Shown here: one piece after another, positions 42,874-52,900 of the stretch
Numbering within the stretch: position 1 is the stretch's first letter
Layout: the number at the start of each line of letters is the position of its first letter
Assembly (NCBI GenBank): GCA_905160935.1
Contig: CAJHZI010000705.1
Span: 2,580,001 to 2,644,000 of the forward strand
Length of the DNA stretch: 64,000 nt
Reading direction: 5' to 3'
Source of the DNA: Enchytraeus crypticus
Lineage: Eukaryota > Annelida > Clitellata > Enchytraeida > Enchytraeidae
Notes under the pieces: generated by a model
Databases searched by the model: none
Seen by the model: the letters and a program-made list of their open reading frames with translations, nothing else
What the model was told of the DNA's origin: nothing
Program-made: the position numbers and the translations under genes

Positions 42874-45050
42874 GGGCTCGTGTAACATTGCCTCTCTCTA
42901 TGATCCCGACGTACGATTTTTACGAAATTTTCGCAGCATGTGCAAATTGACATTAGAAGCCTGTGTGCAAAATTTCAAGACCCTAGGGCTAAAACTTTTT
43001 TAGTTATTAAATTAAAAAGACTACGCCAAAAATTACTTGCACCATGTCGACAACAATAGGCAGCCTGGATCAGCAGATAACTTGTCAGTTGTGTGAACTG
43101 CTTAGCTAGCTACCTGCTCAGCTGAGTGAACCAGACAGAGCAAGAGCATGTAGTCTAAACTCGAATCGTCGTCAATCATGCAATCAAAATCAACTATCAA
43201 AAATTAAATCTGATTAACAACTATTATAGTGAATTAATTAATCAATTAGTTTTTTTATTTGAGTGATTAATGAATTAATTAATCAGGTAATATATTAAGT
43301 AGTTAATTAAGTATTTACTGGAGTCATTTATTTGTTGATTAAGTTAGTAAATAAATAATTAATTAAGTAATTATTTAATGAATTCATTAAACAATTACAT
43401 AATTAATTAATTAATTAATTGTTGAAGTGATTACTTATATAATTGATTATGTGAATAATTAAGTAATTAAATTTATTATTTGAATTAACTCCCCAACTAA
43501 ATTAATTAATGAAATAAATTAAATTAGTAAATTATCAAATAAAGACTAATTAATCACTTAATTATACTTAACAGAAAAACACGCAAAAAGTTAATTAAAT
43601 AATTTAATTAACAACTAACTAATTAACTGATTAATAAACTAGACTAATTAACTGATTATTTAGTAATTTATTAACTAACTAAATAAATAAATAAATTAAT
43701 TAGTACACTGTGTTTTTATAACTGATACCCCAAATTGTTTTAACAATAATGTCGTACTAGACCAGCAGGCAATTCTACCAAATATAGTGAAATGTAGTTT
43801 GAATATCTTTAAAAATGTGAAAGTTATAATTTTGCGAATAGGAGCGGGGTCAGATAAGAAATTTCCAATACAGGATTACGGGCACATTACATGCAGCATA
43901 AAATTTTCTCTATAAAAAATAATAGCCAACAGGTCACAAAATTTCAGCTAATGCTATTTTGGAGAGCAATCACTTCTTTGCAAATTGAAGTAAAATACGT
44001 GCTGATATGTTCTTAATTGACAAAGTTATTGAACTTTTAATGCGTGCATTGCATGTCTGGGTACAACTGCTATTACCGCAGCCACTGCAGCGGTGTCCTC
44101 TTCTTGGTTATTCTCTTCATGCAATGCATGCATAAAAAGTTCAATAACTTTGTCAATTAAAAACATATCAGCACGTATTTTACGTCGTTTTGAAAGAAGT
44201 GGTTGCTCTTCAAAATAGCATTAGCAGAAATTTTATGTTGCGTGTTAGCTTGTATTTTTATAGAGATAATCTACGCTAAATGTAACATGTTCATAATCCT
44301 GTATTGGAAATTTCTTCGTTGGCCCCACTCATATTCGCGAAACTAACTTTCACGTTATTAAAGATATTCAAATGAAATTTCTCATTGTTTTGTAGAATTG
44401 GCTACTCGTCAAGTTCTGTAAATTTCAAGAACATCGATCAACTTCTTACAACTATGTTGTTAAAACAATTTGGGGTATCAGTTATAAAAACACAGTGTAG
44501 TAAATAATTAGTTAATACAGTAATTTAAATAAATATTACTAGCTAATGAATCAATTAATGTAATTAATTATTATAAAAATTAATAAATTAGGTAAACTGA
44601 TTAACATTAATTAATTAATTATCGAATTAATTGTTAATATTATTAAAAATATAATGTAATTTACAAAATTTAACATCTTTGTCAATTATTAAACTAGTTA
44701 ATAATAACTTAATTTATAAAGAGTTAATTAAATCATTAATTAATGAAAAGTCAATTTAAGCCATATCATTATATTATATAGAGATAATTATAAAATTTGG
44801 ATTTAGACTGTGATCATTAACTATAGTTTATTGCCCGGCTGCCAGGTCTGCTGTTTGGTCATAAATAATTATACTGATTATTCCATAGTATTAGAAATGT
44901 AGTTTGTTTTATTAAATAACTAAAAACGTTTTGGTCCTAGGGTCTTGAAATTTTGCGCACAGGCTTGTAATGTCAATCTGCACATACTGTGAAAATTTAG
45001 TGATAATCGTACGTCGGGATCATAGAGAGGGGCGATGTTACACGAGTCCC
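42874..45050. mobile_element. 2.2-kb palindromic (foldback) element
   Basis: Outer arms 42874-43022 and 44898-45050 pair: GGGCTCGTGTAACATTGCC against the reverse of GGCGATGTTACACGAGTCCC, and ATGATCCCGACGTACGA against TCGTACGTCGGGATCAT. Long AATTAATT-rich segments fill the middle of each arm, and a second strong inverted repeat forms the centre. The right end is 61 bp from the MCM8 ATG. Confidence 0.85.
43706..44497. mobile_element. Inner 792-bp foldback with CACTGTG termini and flanking TA
   Basis: Ends CACTGTGTTTTTATAACTGA and the inverse, flanked by TA on both sides (43704-43705 and 44498-44499). Arms of about 350-375 bp around a 60-bp centre that carries ACCGC..GCGGT. TA flanks fit a Tc1/mariner-like target, but two bases are weak evidence. 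No transposase frame. Confidence 0.75.
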
Positions 45051-45111
45051 AAATTTTTCTTTACCACAAAGTGAACTAATCTGCAGATAATTTTTCTGCG
45101 CTGGAAGAGTC

Positions 45112-45259
45112 ATGAATACGTCGTCTGGGTGGCGTGGGAAGGGACAGTGGAGAGGGAGGGGATGGTCAGGTAGGGGAAGGGGTGGAGCTGGGTGGCAAAG
45201 AGGCAGGGGAAGTAAGAAAGGCGAAGAGAGCTATGGTAGCAAGCCAGGCTTTGACAGAT
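45112..45259 (+). CDS. MCM8: MCM8 exon 1
   Basis: MNTSSGWRGKGQWRGRGW through an RG-rich stretch to GSKPGFDR. Donor GTATGT, phase 1. GC-rich against its flanks. Confidence 0.88.
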
Positions 45260-45311
45260 GTATGTACCTCTCTTTCTCTTTTCTTTCTCTTTTCTTTCTC
45301 TTTTCTTTTTA

Positions 45312-45351
<40 letters not shown>

Positions 45352-48300
45352 AGTGCACTGCCCACTGGCTCCATGATATATAACGCCTCCACTCCCTCTA
45401 TCTCTCTTTTTCCACTTCTTGTCCCTGTATGTGTGAATTTTTAAATCGTCTAACATTCCTAATCTCGATCTTCCTCTGCTTCTCTTTTTTCCATTCTTCC
45501 TGTTAAGGTATCACATATATTTTACACTAATAGAGTATTTATTATTATAAGATATGCTAGCTAATTTTTGCCAAGTGATTAAAAATTAAGTGAAAGAGTG
45601 GGCTTATTATTTTTCTTAACTTATGGACTTTAAGTTCAATTGTATGAAATATTATTTTTAGCATTGATGTACGTGTTCTTCTCTTATTCCACTTAGTATT
45701 ATTAGTTGAGTTTGCAAAAAAAATTTTTCTGTTTTTTATGAGTTAGTAACACATTGAAATGTTGTCCATCTCTGGAAAAGTAGGTGAAAGGTTCAAATGC
45801 AGTGTTCACCCTTCACTGGCCTGCTTTCGAGACTATTAAACTAGGCCTTATCACTTTTCCTCTTTACTTACACATGCATTGAAGAAGAAAATTCTAAAAT
45901 AAAAAGCTTTTATGTAAGACTGAACTGCTTCCTGGTGCAGTAAACTTCCGTTAAACTTGATTTTAACATTACAGCTAGAAGGAATGTAATTGTATTTGTA
46001 GCTTCGTCTATGCAGCTTGAAGTATCGCCTCCGTCAAAGAAAGCGCGCTCATCACAGGGCCACATAGATGACGCTATGTGTCCTTACAAGTACTGGAAGC
46101 TTTACTTCCATGATGAAGGTACTTCCTGCTCTTCACTTATACTGGTATTTAAATAAACTGATAAGTGACTTCTCTCTTGACTGATCAGTGACTCCTCTCT
46201 TGACTGACCAGTGACTTCTCTCTTGACTGATCAGTGACTTCTCTCTTGACTGATCAGTGACTTCTCTCTTGACTGATCAGTGACTTCTCTCTTGACTGAT
46301 CAGTGACTTCTCTCTTGACTGATCAGTGACTCCTCACTGGACTGATCAATGACTTCTCTCTTGACTGATCAGTGACTCCTCACTGGACTGATCAGTAACT
46401 TCTCTCTTGACTGATCAATAACTTCTCTCTTGACTGATCAATGACTTCTCTCTTGACTGATCAGTGACTTCTCTCTTGACTGATCAGTGACTAATCTTTT
46501 GACTGATTAGTGACTCTTCTAGATACATAGCAGTTTTGAAGTAAATAATTTAAAACCGCTTGCTCTTAATGAGCATGCCAGCAATCAACCATTCAAATGT
46601 ATCACATTTCAGGGTCATAACAGAACCTTCATTACTTTTGAAATGTTTTTCTTCAGCAATCTGACTTCTGATTTAGGAGTTTGTTGTTGTTGTTGTTGCC
46701 GCTGCCTCAAAACTCTTCTGTACACATATAGTGAACATTTTTATAAAATACTTAGTAAAATAAGTAATAAAATGCTTAATAATTGTACATTAACGCTGAA
46801 ACGAAATCTTTTCAATTAGATTCAGTTCGTAAAATTGTTAGAATCAATCTATTTCAGTCCATGTCTATTTTAGCACATTGTTTTTATGTTATATTTTACA
46901 TGAGATTGAAGTCTACAATGCAATATAAACTGTCAAAATTATGGTCTCAATACGGGGATTGAAATTTATATTGCAAAATTAGCTGATCATTTGTTTATTA
47001 TTTCAGCTTACTCTGATAGATCTCCCATTGTTACGAGAATGAAAGTATTCAAGATGTACTTTGAGTCTCGTGCTGAGTTATTTAACTTGGTAAGAAACAA
47101 ATTCTTCTTTTGTGTTTTTTCCTTTCTTTTTCGTTTAGTTGGAGTGAGTGTCGTTGTTTGGTCTAAACATATCTATTTAGTACTACTGTCATATATGCAG
47201 AAGTTTGATTTAAATAAATATCTTAGATCTTCTGTCTTATCCTAGTAAGTCTTTCTGTTGTATATGTAGATGTTTAGTTTAACGATTCTTAGGTGAGAAA
47301 TTAAAGTTAATTGTAAAATTTCTAAATATAGGGTAATATTTCTATTGATCTAAACTATAAACATTTTATTTCAATATAATCAATCAATCAATAAAAATTT
47401 AACGTCCGGTTTCTCGCCATAAGGCAATGAAAAAAAAAAAAAAATATAACGGGACTGTTATGTAGATAAATGGTAATATTGACAATGTGGCATTGCTTAT
47501 TCTAGAGAGACGTAGAAGAAGGAGGTTTCTTCTCCATTGACTTTCAGAATCTTATTTCACAATCGGGTATGAAAATTGTGCATATTACATACTTAGTATA
47601 TCTCTCTTAATGCACTGCCTACTGGCAGGTCAGTGGTATATAACGCCTCCACCCTTCTCTGTCTTCTGCTTTCCTCTTCTTGTCCACATATGAGTGGATC
47701 TTTATATCAACTAATATTCATAATCTCGGCCTGCCTCTGCTCTTTTTTTCTGTTCTATTTACGTCCCTGACATCATCTTTGTATGTGGAAATTGACGTTA
47801 AACCTTTATTTATTTATTTACTATTTCCTTTCATTCTGACTTCTATGTCTTTCCTCCTTTAGAATGTGTCCTGTCCAACTCTTCTTCCTATTTCTTAATG
47901 CCATCTGTACCAACTGTCTCCAGAACTTCTCATTTTTTCTTTTTTGACACTTTAGTCTAGCTAATCCTTTCCAGTGCCTCTAGTTTCCCGATATCTTCCT
48001 TCCTTAAGGTCCATGTTTCACATCCTTACAATAGCGTGGTCCATACCAAGGTTTTCACTATCTTTATATCTGTGACTTTTCTTTGAGTTTTTGTTGAAAC
48101 TTGGTATATTATGACATTATAATATTTATTTAGCTAATTTATCTGTAGTTTATGAAATAAATGTGAAATGAGATTCGTTTTTATTAGAATGAGAGAATAC
48201 ATTTTGGCTACATTTAGACAGGCAACAAAACTTGTTAATTTCCTAATAAAATAGCTTTTAAAATAGCTATCAATGTTATTTGATTTAAAATCTAAGTTGG

Positions 48301-49181
48301 ATGTAATAGAGCCCTTAGATCACAAAATTAATTCTGTTGAGTATTCATTTTACTAGTTTGGAATTCAGTACCATGTATGTGTACGTGTTAGTCTATGTGT
48401 ATGTGTATTTAGTGCACTACATTGTCCTGCATAACTTTTCATTGTATTGTTTATTAACTATTATCTACTAGAGCTCTTGTTTTGATTTGTATTCAATGTA
48501 CCGTGTTGTATTCTCATGCATTCTATTGTATTTTGTTTGATTTGTGTTTTTGGTATTCAATCATCCGCAGTCTTGTATGGTATATTATTAGATTGTTTGT
48601 CTGGGACATAATATAGTGTATTGTATTGTACTCCATTAGGTCCTGTTGTTTGGTATTTAATGTACATGTATTGTATTGTAACACTATTCTATTAAATTAT
48701 TCGTTTGTGTTGTCTGGTATTTAGTGTATTGTGTTGTATGCTATTAGTTTATATTGTATTGTATTTAATGTATTATGTTGTAATGTAAGCTACTGGTTTG
48801 TGTTGTCTGGTATTTAATGTATTGTGTTGTATTGTAAGCTACCAGTTTGTGTTGTCTGGTATTTAATGTATTGTGTTGGTATTGTAAGCTACTAGTTTGT
48901 GTTGTCTGGTATTTAATGTATTATGTTGTATTGTAAGCTTCTAGTTTGTAGTGTCTGGTATTTAGTGTATTGTGTTGTATTGTAAGCTACTAGTTTGTGT
49001 TGTCTGGTATTTTTAATGTATTATGTTGTATTGTAAGCTACTAGTTTATGTTGTCTGGTATCTGGTATTTAATGTATTCTATTGTATTTTAGATGTATCT
49101 ACAGAGCTCTCAAACCTTGCACATGAGCTTCGCCAGGACCCTGAGTTGATTCTCAATACTCTCTGCCTCACGATGCACGAA
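45112..49181 (+). CDS. MCM8: MCM8, 5' exons only
   Basis: Exons 45112-45259, about 46002-46118, 47007-47089, 47506-47566 and 49093-49181 join in phase, about 165 codons. The Gly/Arg-rich N-terminus (WRGKGQWRGRGWSGRGRGG) is typical of MCM8, followed by CPYKYWKLYFHD, AYSDRSPIVTRMKVFKMYF, FFSIDFQNLI and LAHELRQDPELIL, which match the start of the MCM8 N-terminal domain in order. MCM8 with MCM9 forms a hexameric DNA helicase used in homologous recombination and crosslink repair in the nucleus. The OB-fold zinc region and the AAA+ helicase (Walker A GDPGLGKSQ) are not in this window. What remains is about one fifth of the usual 830-840 aa. Confidence 0.9.
45270..45340. repeat. Pyrimidine-rich tract in MCM8 intron 1
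   Basis: CTTTCTCTTTT repeats then (CT)n, leading into the LINE-B fragment. Confidence 0.8.
45341..45500 (-). mobile_element. LINE-B 3' fragment in MCM8 intron 1
   Basis: CTTAGTGCACTGCCCACTGG, ATATAACGCCTCCACTCC, then reverse-complement C-terminal coding (CTAACATTCCTAATCTCG). Confidence 0.82.
45501..45974. other. MCM8 intron 1 remainder
   Basis: AT-rich, nothing named. Confidence 0.5.
46002..46118 (+). CDS. MCM8: MCM8 exon 2
   Basis: SSSMQLEVSPPSKKARSS then CPYKYWKLYFHDE. An alternative acceptor at 45974 would add nine in-frame codons; both keep phase. Donor GTACTT. Confidence 0.82.
46157..46515. repeat. 23-bp minisatellite, about 15 units
   Basis: Unit CTTCTCTCTTGACTGATCAGTGA with the palindrome CTGATCAG in each; a few units carry CTCACTGG or CAATAAC changes. 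Starts about 40 bp after the MCM8 exon 2 donor. Confidence 0.95.
47007..47089 (+). CDS. MCM8: MCM8 exon 3
   Basis: AYSDRSPIVTRMKVFKMYFE then SRAELFNL. Acceptor ATTTCAG, donor GTAAGA. Confidence 0.92.
47506..47566 (+). CDS. MCM8: MCM8 exon 4
   Basis: RDVEEGGFFSIDFQNLISQS, 61 nt. Acceptor ATTCTAG, donor GTATGA, phase 1. Confidence 0.88.
47590..48095 (-). pseudogene. LINE-B copy, 3' part, in MCM8 intron 4
   Basis: TCTCTCTTAATGCACTGCCT with the intact hairpin (47615-47628), then antisense C-terminal coding to about 48095 (GGTCCATGTTTCACATCC and GTGACTTTTC). A 60-bp local insertion with (TTTA)n occurs near 47760-47825. Confidence 0.85.
48590..49085. repeat. About 50-bp tandem repeat in MCM8 intron 4
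   Basis: Units contain TTGTATTGTAAGCTACTAG, TTTGTGTTGTCTGGTATTTA and ATGTATTRTGTTG. About 7 recognisable units from 48690; earlier ones are worn. The last unit ends at the exon 5 acceptor. Confidence 0.88.
49093..49181 (+). CDS. MCM8: MCM8 exon 5 (last seen)
   Basis: DVSTELSNLAHELRQDPELI then LNTLCLTMHE. Acceptor TATTTTAG, donor GTTAGT, phase 0. The (TC)n tract begins 12 bp further on. Confidence 0.9.
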
Positions 49182-49190
49182 GTTAGTCTG

Positions 49191-49193
<3 letters not shown>

Positions 49194-49269
<76 letters not shown>

Positions 49270-49360
49270 TCCATCTTCTCTCACTCTGTCTTCTCTCTCT
49301 CTTTTGTCTTCTCTGTGTCTCTATCATCTATCTCTTCTCTCTTCTCTCCTCTCTCTCTCC

Positions 49361-49439
<79 letters not shown>

Positions 49440-49440
49440 T
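49194..49440. repeat. (TC)n tract with a complex core
   Basis: TC dinucleotides flank the core 49262-49345 (ATCTCTTCCATCTTCTCTC ...), which matches the inverted core at 28400-28490 almost base for base. MCM8 stops on its left and CHEK1 stops on its right. Confidence 0.95.
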
Positions 49441-49864
49441 CAGTTCTAATTTGTTCTCTACACAGCAGGTTCAATGTAAAAGGTTCAATGTACACGAGAA
49501 ACAAATTTATGAGTAGACATTTACTAATTTAGGTTTTAAATTTTTATGATTTTCTAATTGTCAGCATTAAAACCACACATCATGAAAATATAATATTTTA
49601 TTGATTCAAAATGACTTAACAGATAGTTTTATCTCAGTAGTATTTTTGTTCCATCAAAACGGTATCAGAAATTCACAGTCTTTTTCAGCCCATAAATCTT
49701 TCAGTATTCTGATATTTTAACAGCATTACACCTATCCCCCTACCACTAACCATGAGTGAGAACAGAGAAGTATCTCAACAAAGATAAATACATCAATAAC
49801 AGCGACCTTATCGCCTATTCTATCGAAATAACCATTTAACCTATTATTAAATATTACAAATAAC

Positions 49865-49988
49865 CTATTCTATCGAATAGTTCTCCGTTGCTGGCATATT
49901 CTAAGAACAGATACTCTTTAGTACCAGCTCGCCTGTGTCCAAAGAATTTTATTATAGAGTCATGCACCAACATGCGGTGTATGCAGAT
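49865..49988 (-). CDS. CHEK1: CHEK1 exon 3 (last seen)
   Basis: [20 protein letters not shown] then [16 protein letters not shown]. Acceptor ATTTTCAG, donor GTTATT, phase 1. A short duplicate of its last bases (CTATTCTATCGAA) sits at 49816-49828. Confidence 0.92.
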
Positions 49989-52900
49989 CTGAAAATAGTA
50001 AGTAAAATACATTTAACTCTAGTTGTAAATGGCACGATATAGCTTATTATAATTATTATCAATTTATTATTATTATTAAAGAATATACTGATGTCATGGC
50101 TGATATCAGTCTTCATGACTGCTTTATGGAAATAGCTTAAATAATAATTAATTAAAATCAAAATTATATGTGACTAATATTGTCAAAGTTTGATTCGATA
50201 TACATGTATATATATATTTAGTATGTATTTGTATTTGTAATTGTATTTCTAGTAAATTATTTAATAATACTACTGGATAAGTCAAGTTAAGATTTAAAGT
50301 ATTGAGTTTTATTAAAGTGAGATCCTAGGCGGTAGCTAAGCTAGGGCAAGTGACCAATGAGGGCATGCCTAAACAGGAAGTGGAGAGAGATCCAAGATGG
50401 AAGAGTGACAACACGGACATAAAACGTGCCAATTTGAAAAAGAGATTTAGGAGATTTTAGGAATCTCAGTAGTAGACGAATTGAGAGCAATAGAAAGGGT
50501 TCGGTTATTCGAACTAATTTGCAGTCCATCGAACAGTCGATGAGAGAGGAGTGATTTTGTAGAAGATCAAAGAGGGAAGAGTGTTCCATCGAAATATTCC
50601 AACCTAGGCATTATATTAGAAGGAGTCCTAGTAGGCGAATAGTTGAGAGGAAACTAGAGTAAAGTATAGGAATTTATGCTAGAGAGCGTATTAGTAATGT
50701 GTATGTCAAAAATAACTGTATGCAATATAAAGTACTTACTTTTGCGATATTTAAAGTGAACTGATTAAAAATTGTAGAATCAGGTTCCTGACATTAAAAA
50801 ATTTCTGGTGCCCAGACCCAGGATTCAAGTTCCTAATAATATATTTTTTAAAGTCAGGAACCTGATTCTAAAATTTTTAATCTGAGGTAAAATGAGGACC
50901 TGACATCAAATGGTCCAGGATTAAAATTCCTAATAATATGCCTCTAATTATTATTTTGGAATCTTTATCTGTCCTCGATTTGACTGAATCTAGATATCCT
51001 ACTAAGTGATTGATAACTTCAACGACTGTATTAAATTAAATATTAATTTAATACGAAAAGAAATAAAATAAATACACGAATATTCAATAGAATGAAAATT
51101 GAACCGATTTAATAGCACGTGTAAGCGAATTAAGCATAACTTAATATTATACTTTTCTATCTAATTACAGTTCACTTTAAATATCGCAAAAGTAAGTACT
51201 TTATATTGCATACAGTTACTTTTGGCATACACATTACTAATACCCTCTCTAGCATAAATTCCTACACTTTACTCTAGTTTCCTCTCAACTATTCGCCTAC
51301 TAGGACTCCTTCTAATATAATCCCCAGGTTGGAATATTTCGATGGAACACTCTTCCCTCTTCGATCTTCTACAAAATCACTCCCTTCTCATCGACTGTTC
51401 GATGGACTACAAATTAGTTCGAATAACCGAACCCTTCGCATTGCTCTCAATTCGTCTACTACTAAGATTCCTCAAATCTCCTAAATCTCTTTTCAACTTG
51501 GCATGTTTTACGTCCGTGTTGTCACCCTTCCATCTTGGATCTCTCTCCACTTACTGTTTAGGCATGCCCTCATTAGTCACTTGCCCTAGCTTAGCTACTG
51601 CCTAGGATCTCACTTTAATAAAACTCAATACTTTAAATCTTAACTTTACTTATCCAGCAGTATTATTAAATACTTTACTAGAAATACAATTACAAATACA
51701 AATACATACTAAATATATATATATACATGTATATCGAATCAAACTTTGACAAATATATAAGGAAGGAAGATTTCAGGAAACTAAGGGCGTAGGAAATGTG
51801 GATTTTATTTTTATATTCTTTTATTGTTTAACTCATTGGACTGACGTAGCATAAATGTATCACTAGATTGCTTAAATAACTAATTATAATTAGAAAAACT
51901 AAATTGAATAAAAAATAATAATAATATTATTATTATTAATTTTCTTATCCTGACCCAAGTCAAACTGGGATTCAAGGAAAGATGATGATGATGATGATTA
52001 TTATTATTATTATTGTTTTTCAATTATTATTATTATTTTTTAATTAATATTATTATTATTATTATTATTGTTTTTTAATTATTATTATTATTATTTAATT
52101 AATATTCTTATTATTATTGATTTTTAATTATTATTATTATTTTTTAATTAATATTATTATTATTATTGTTATTATTATTTTTACTAGTATTATTAAACTT
52201 CAGAACAAATAGGATAAACCTCTTTTCTAATATTTCTCTCGACATGGGGTGATTTCTGCAGATCAACAATTTTTACGGCAACAGCTTCTTGTGTATCGCG
52301 ATTAACAGCAAGCTTTACTCTACACCGTAAAACATATATCATTAAATTATAAAAACAAAATAAGAAAAACAATAATTAAAGTGCTACTGGCGTCAATGAC
52401 AACATAGATAACGTACTATTAATGTACGCAATAATAGATATTAAGGATATTAATGTAACTATTAATATGTACAATTTGTTCTGAAAAAAGTTTTGAGAAG
52501 ATTTGAACGTAATGAAAGAAGAAGCTGTGAGGGTTGCTGATGATAGAAATGAATGCTGCCATCCCATCTTCCAGTCAGAACGCTTGGAACTGATGATGAT
52601 GACAAACGTAATTATATTATTAACAAAGAATAATATCACCACTAGACGTCACATGCAGGTAACAAAACCAGACACTAAAGAATTAAGTAACTGATTGACT
52701 AAAGACGAAAACTCCTAGGCATTGTCACCTAAAGACTCAGTAAGCAATAGATGATCCTGAGAATCAATCGAAAAATACACGAAACGTGATTAACTCCACA
52801 AACGTAATGATTTAAACTACGACTCAATAAAATTGTCTAGTAGCTAGATTAATTAAGCTACTAGACATTTAATTAGACAATTAATTAAGCTCCTAGACAA

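Noticed and set aside
49023..49532. 169-codon frame after MCM8 exon 5
   Set aside because: Only residues from the acceptor at 49092 to the donor at 49181 are exon; the rest is (TC)n translated as Leu-Ser.
37938..49860. Further CHEK1 exons to the left
   Set aside because: No HRDIKPEN, DFG or APE-type kinase motif seen on the - strand.
51342..51605. [10 protein letters not shown].. frame as a gene
   Set aside because: Present in both arms of the foldback element and lacking any family; conserved only because the arms are alike.
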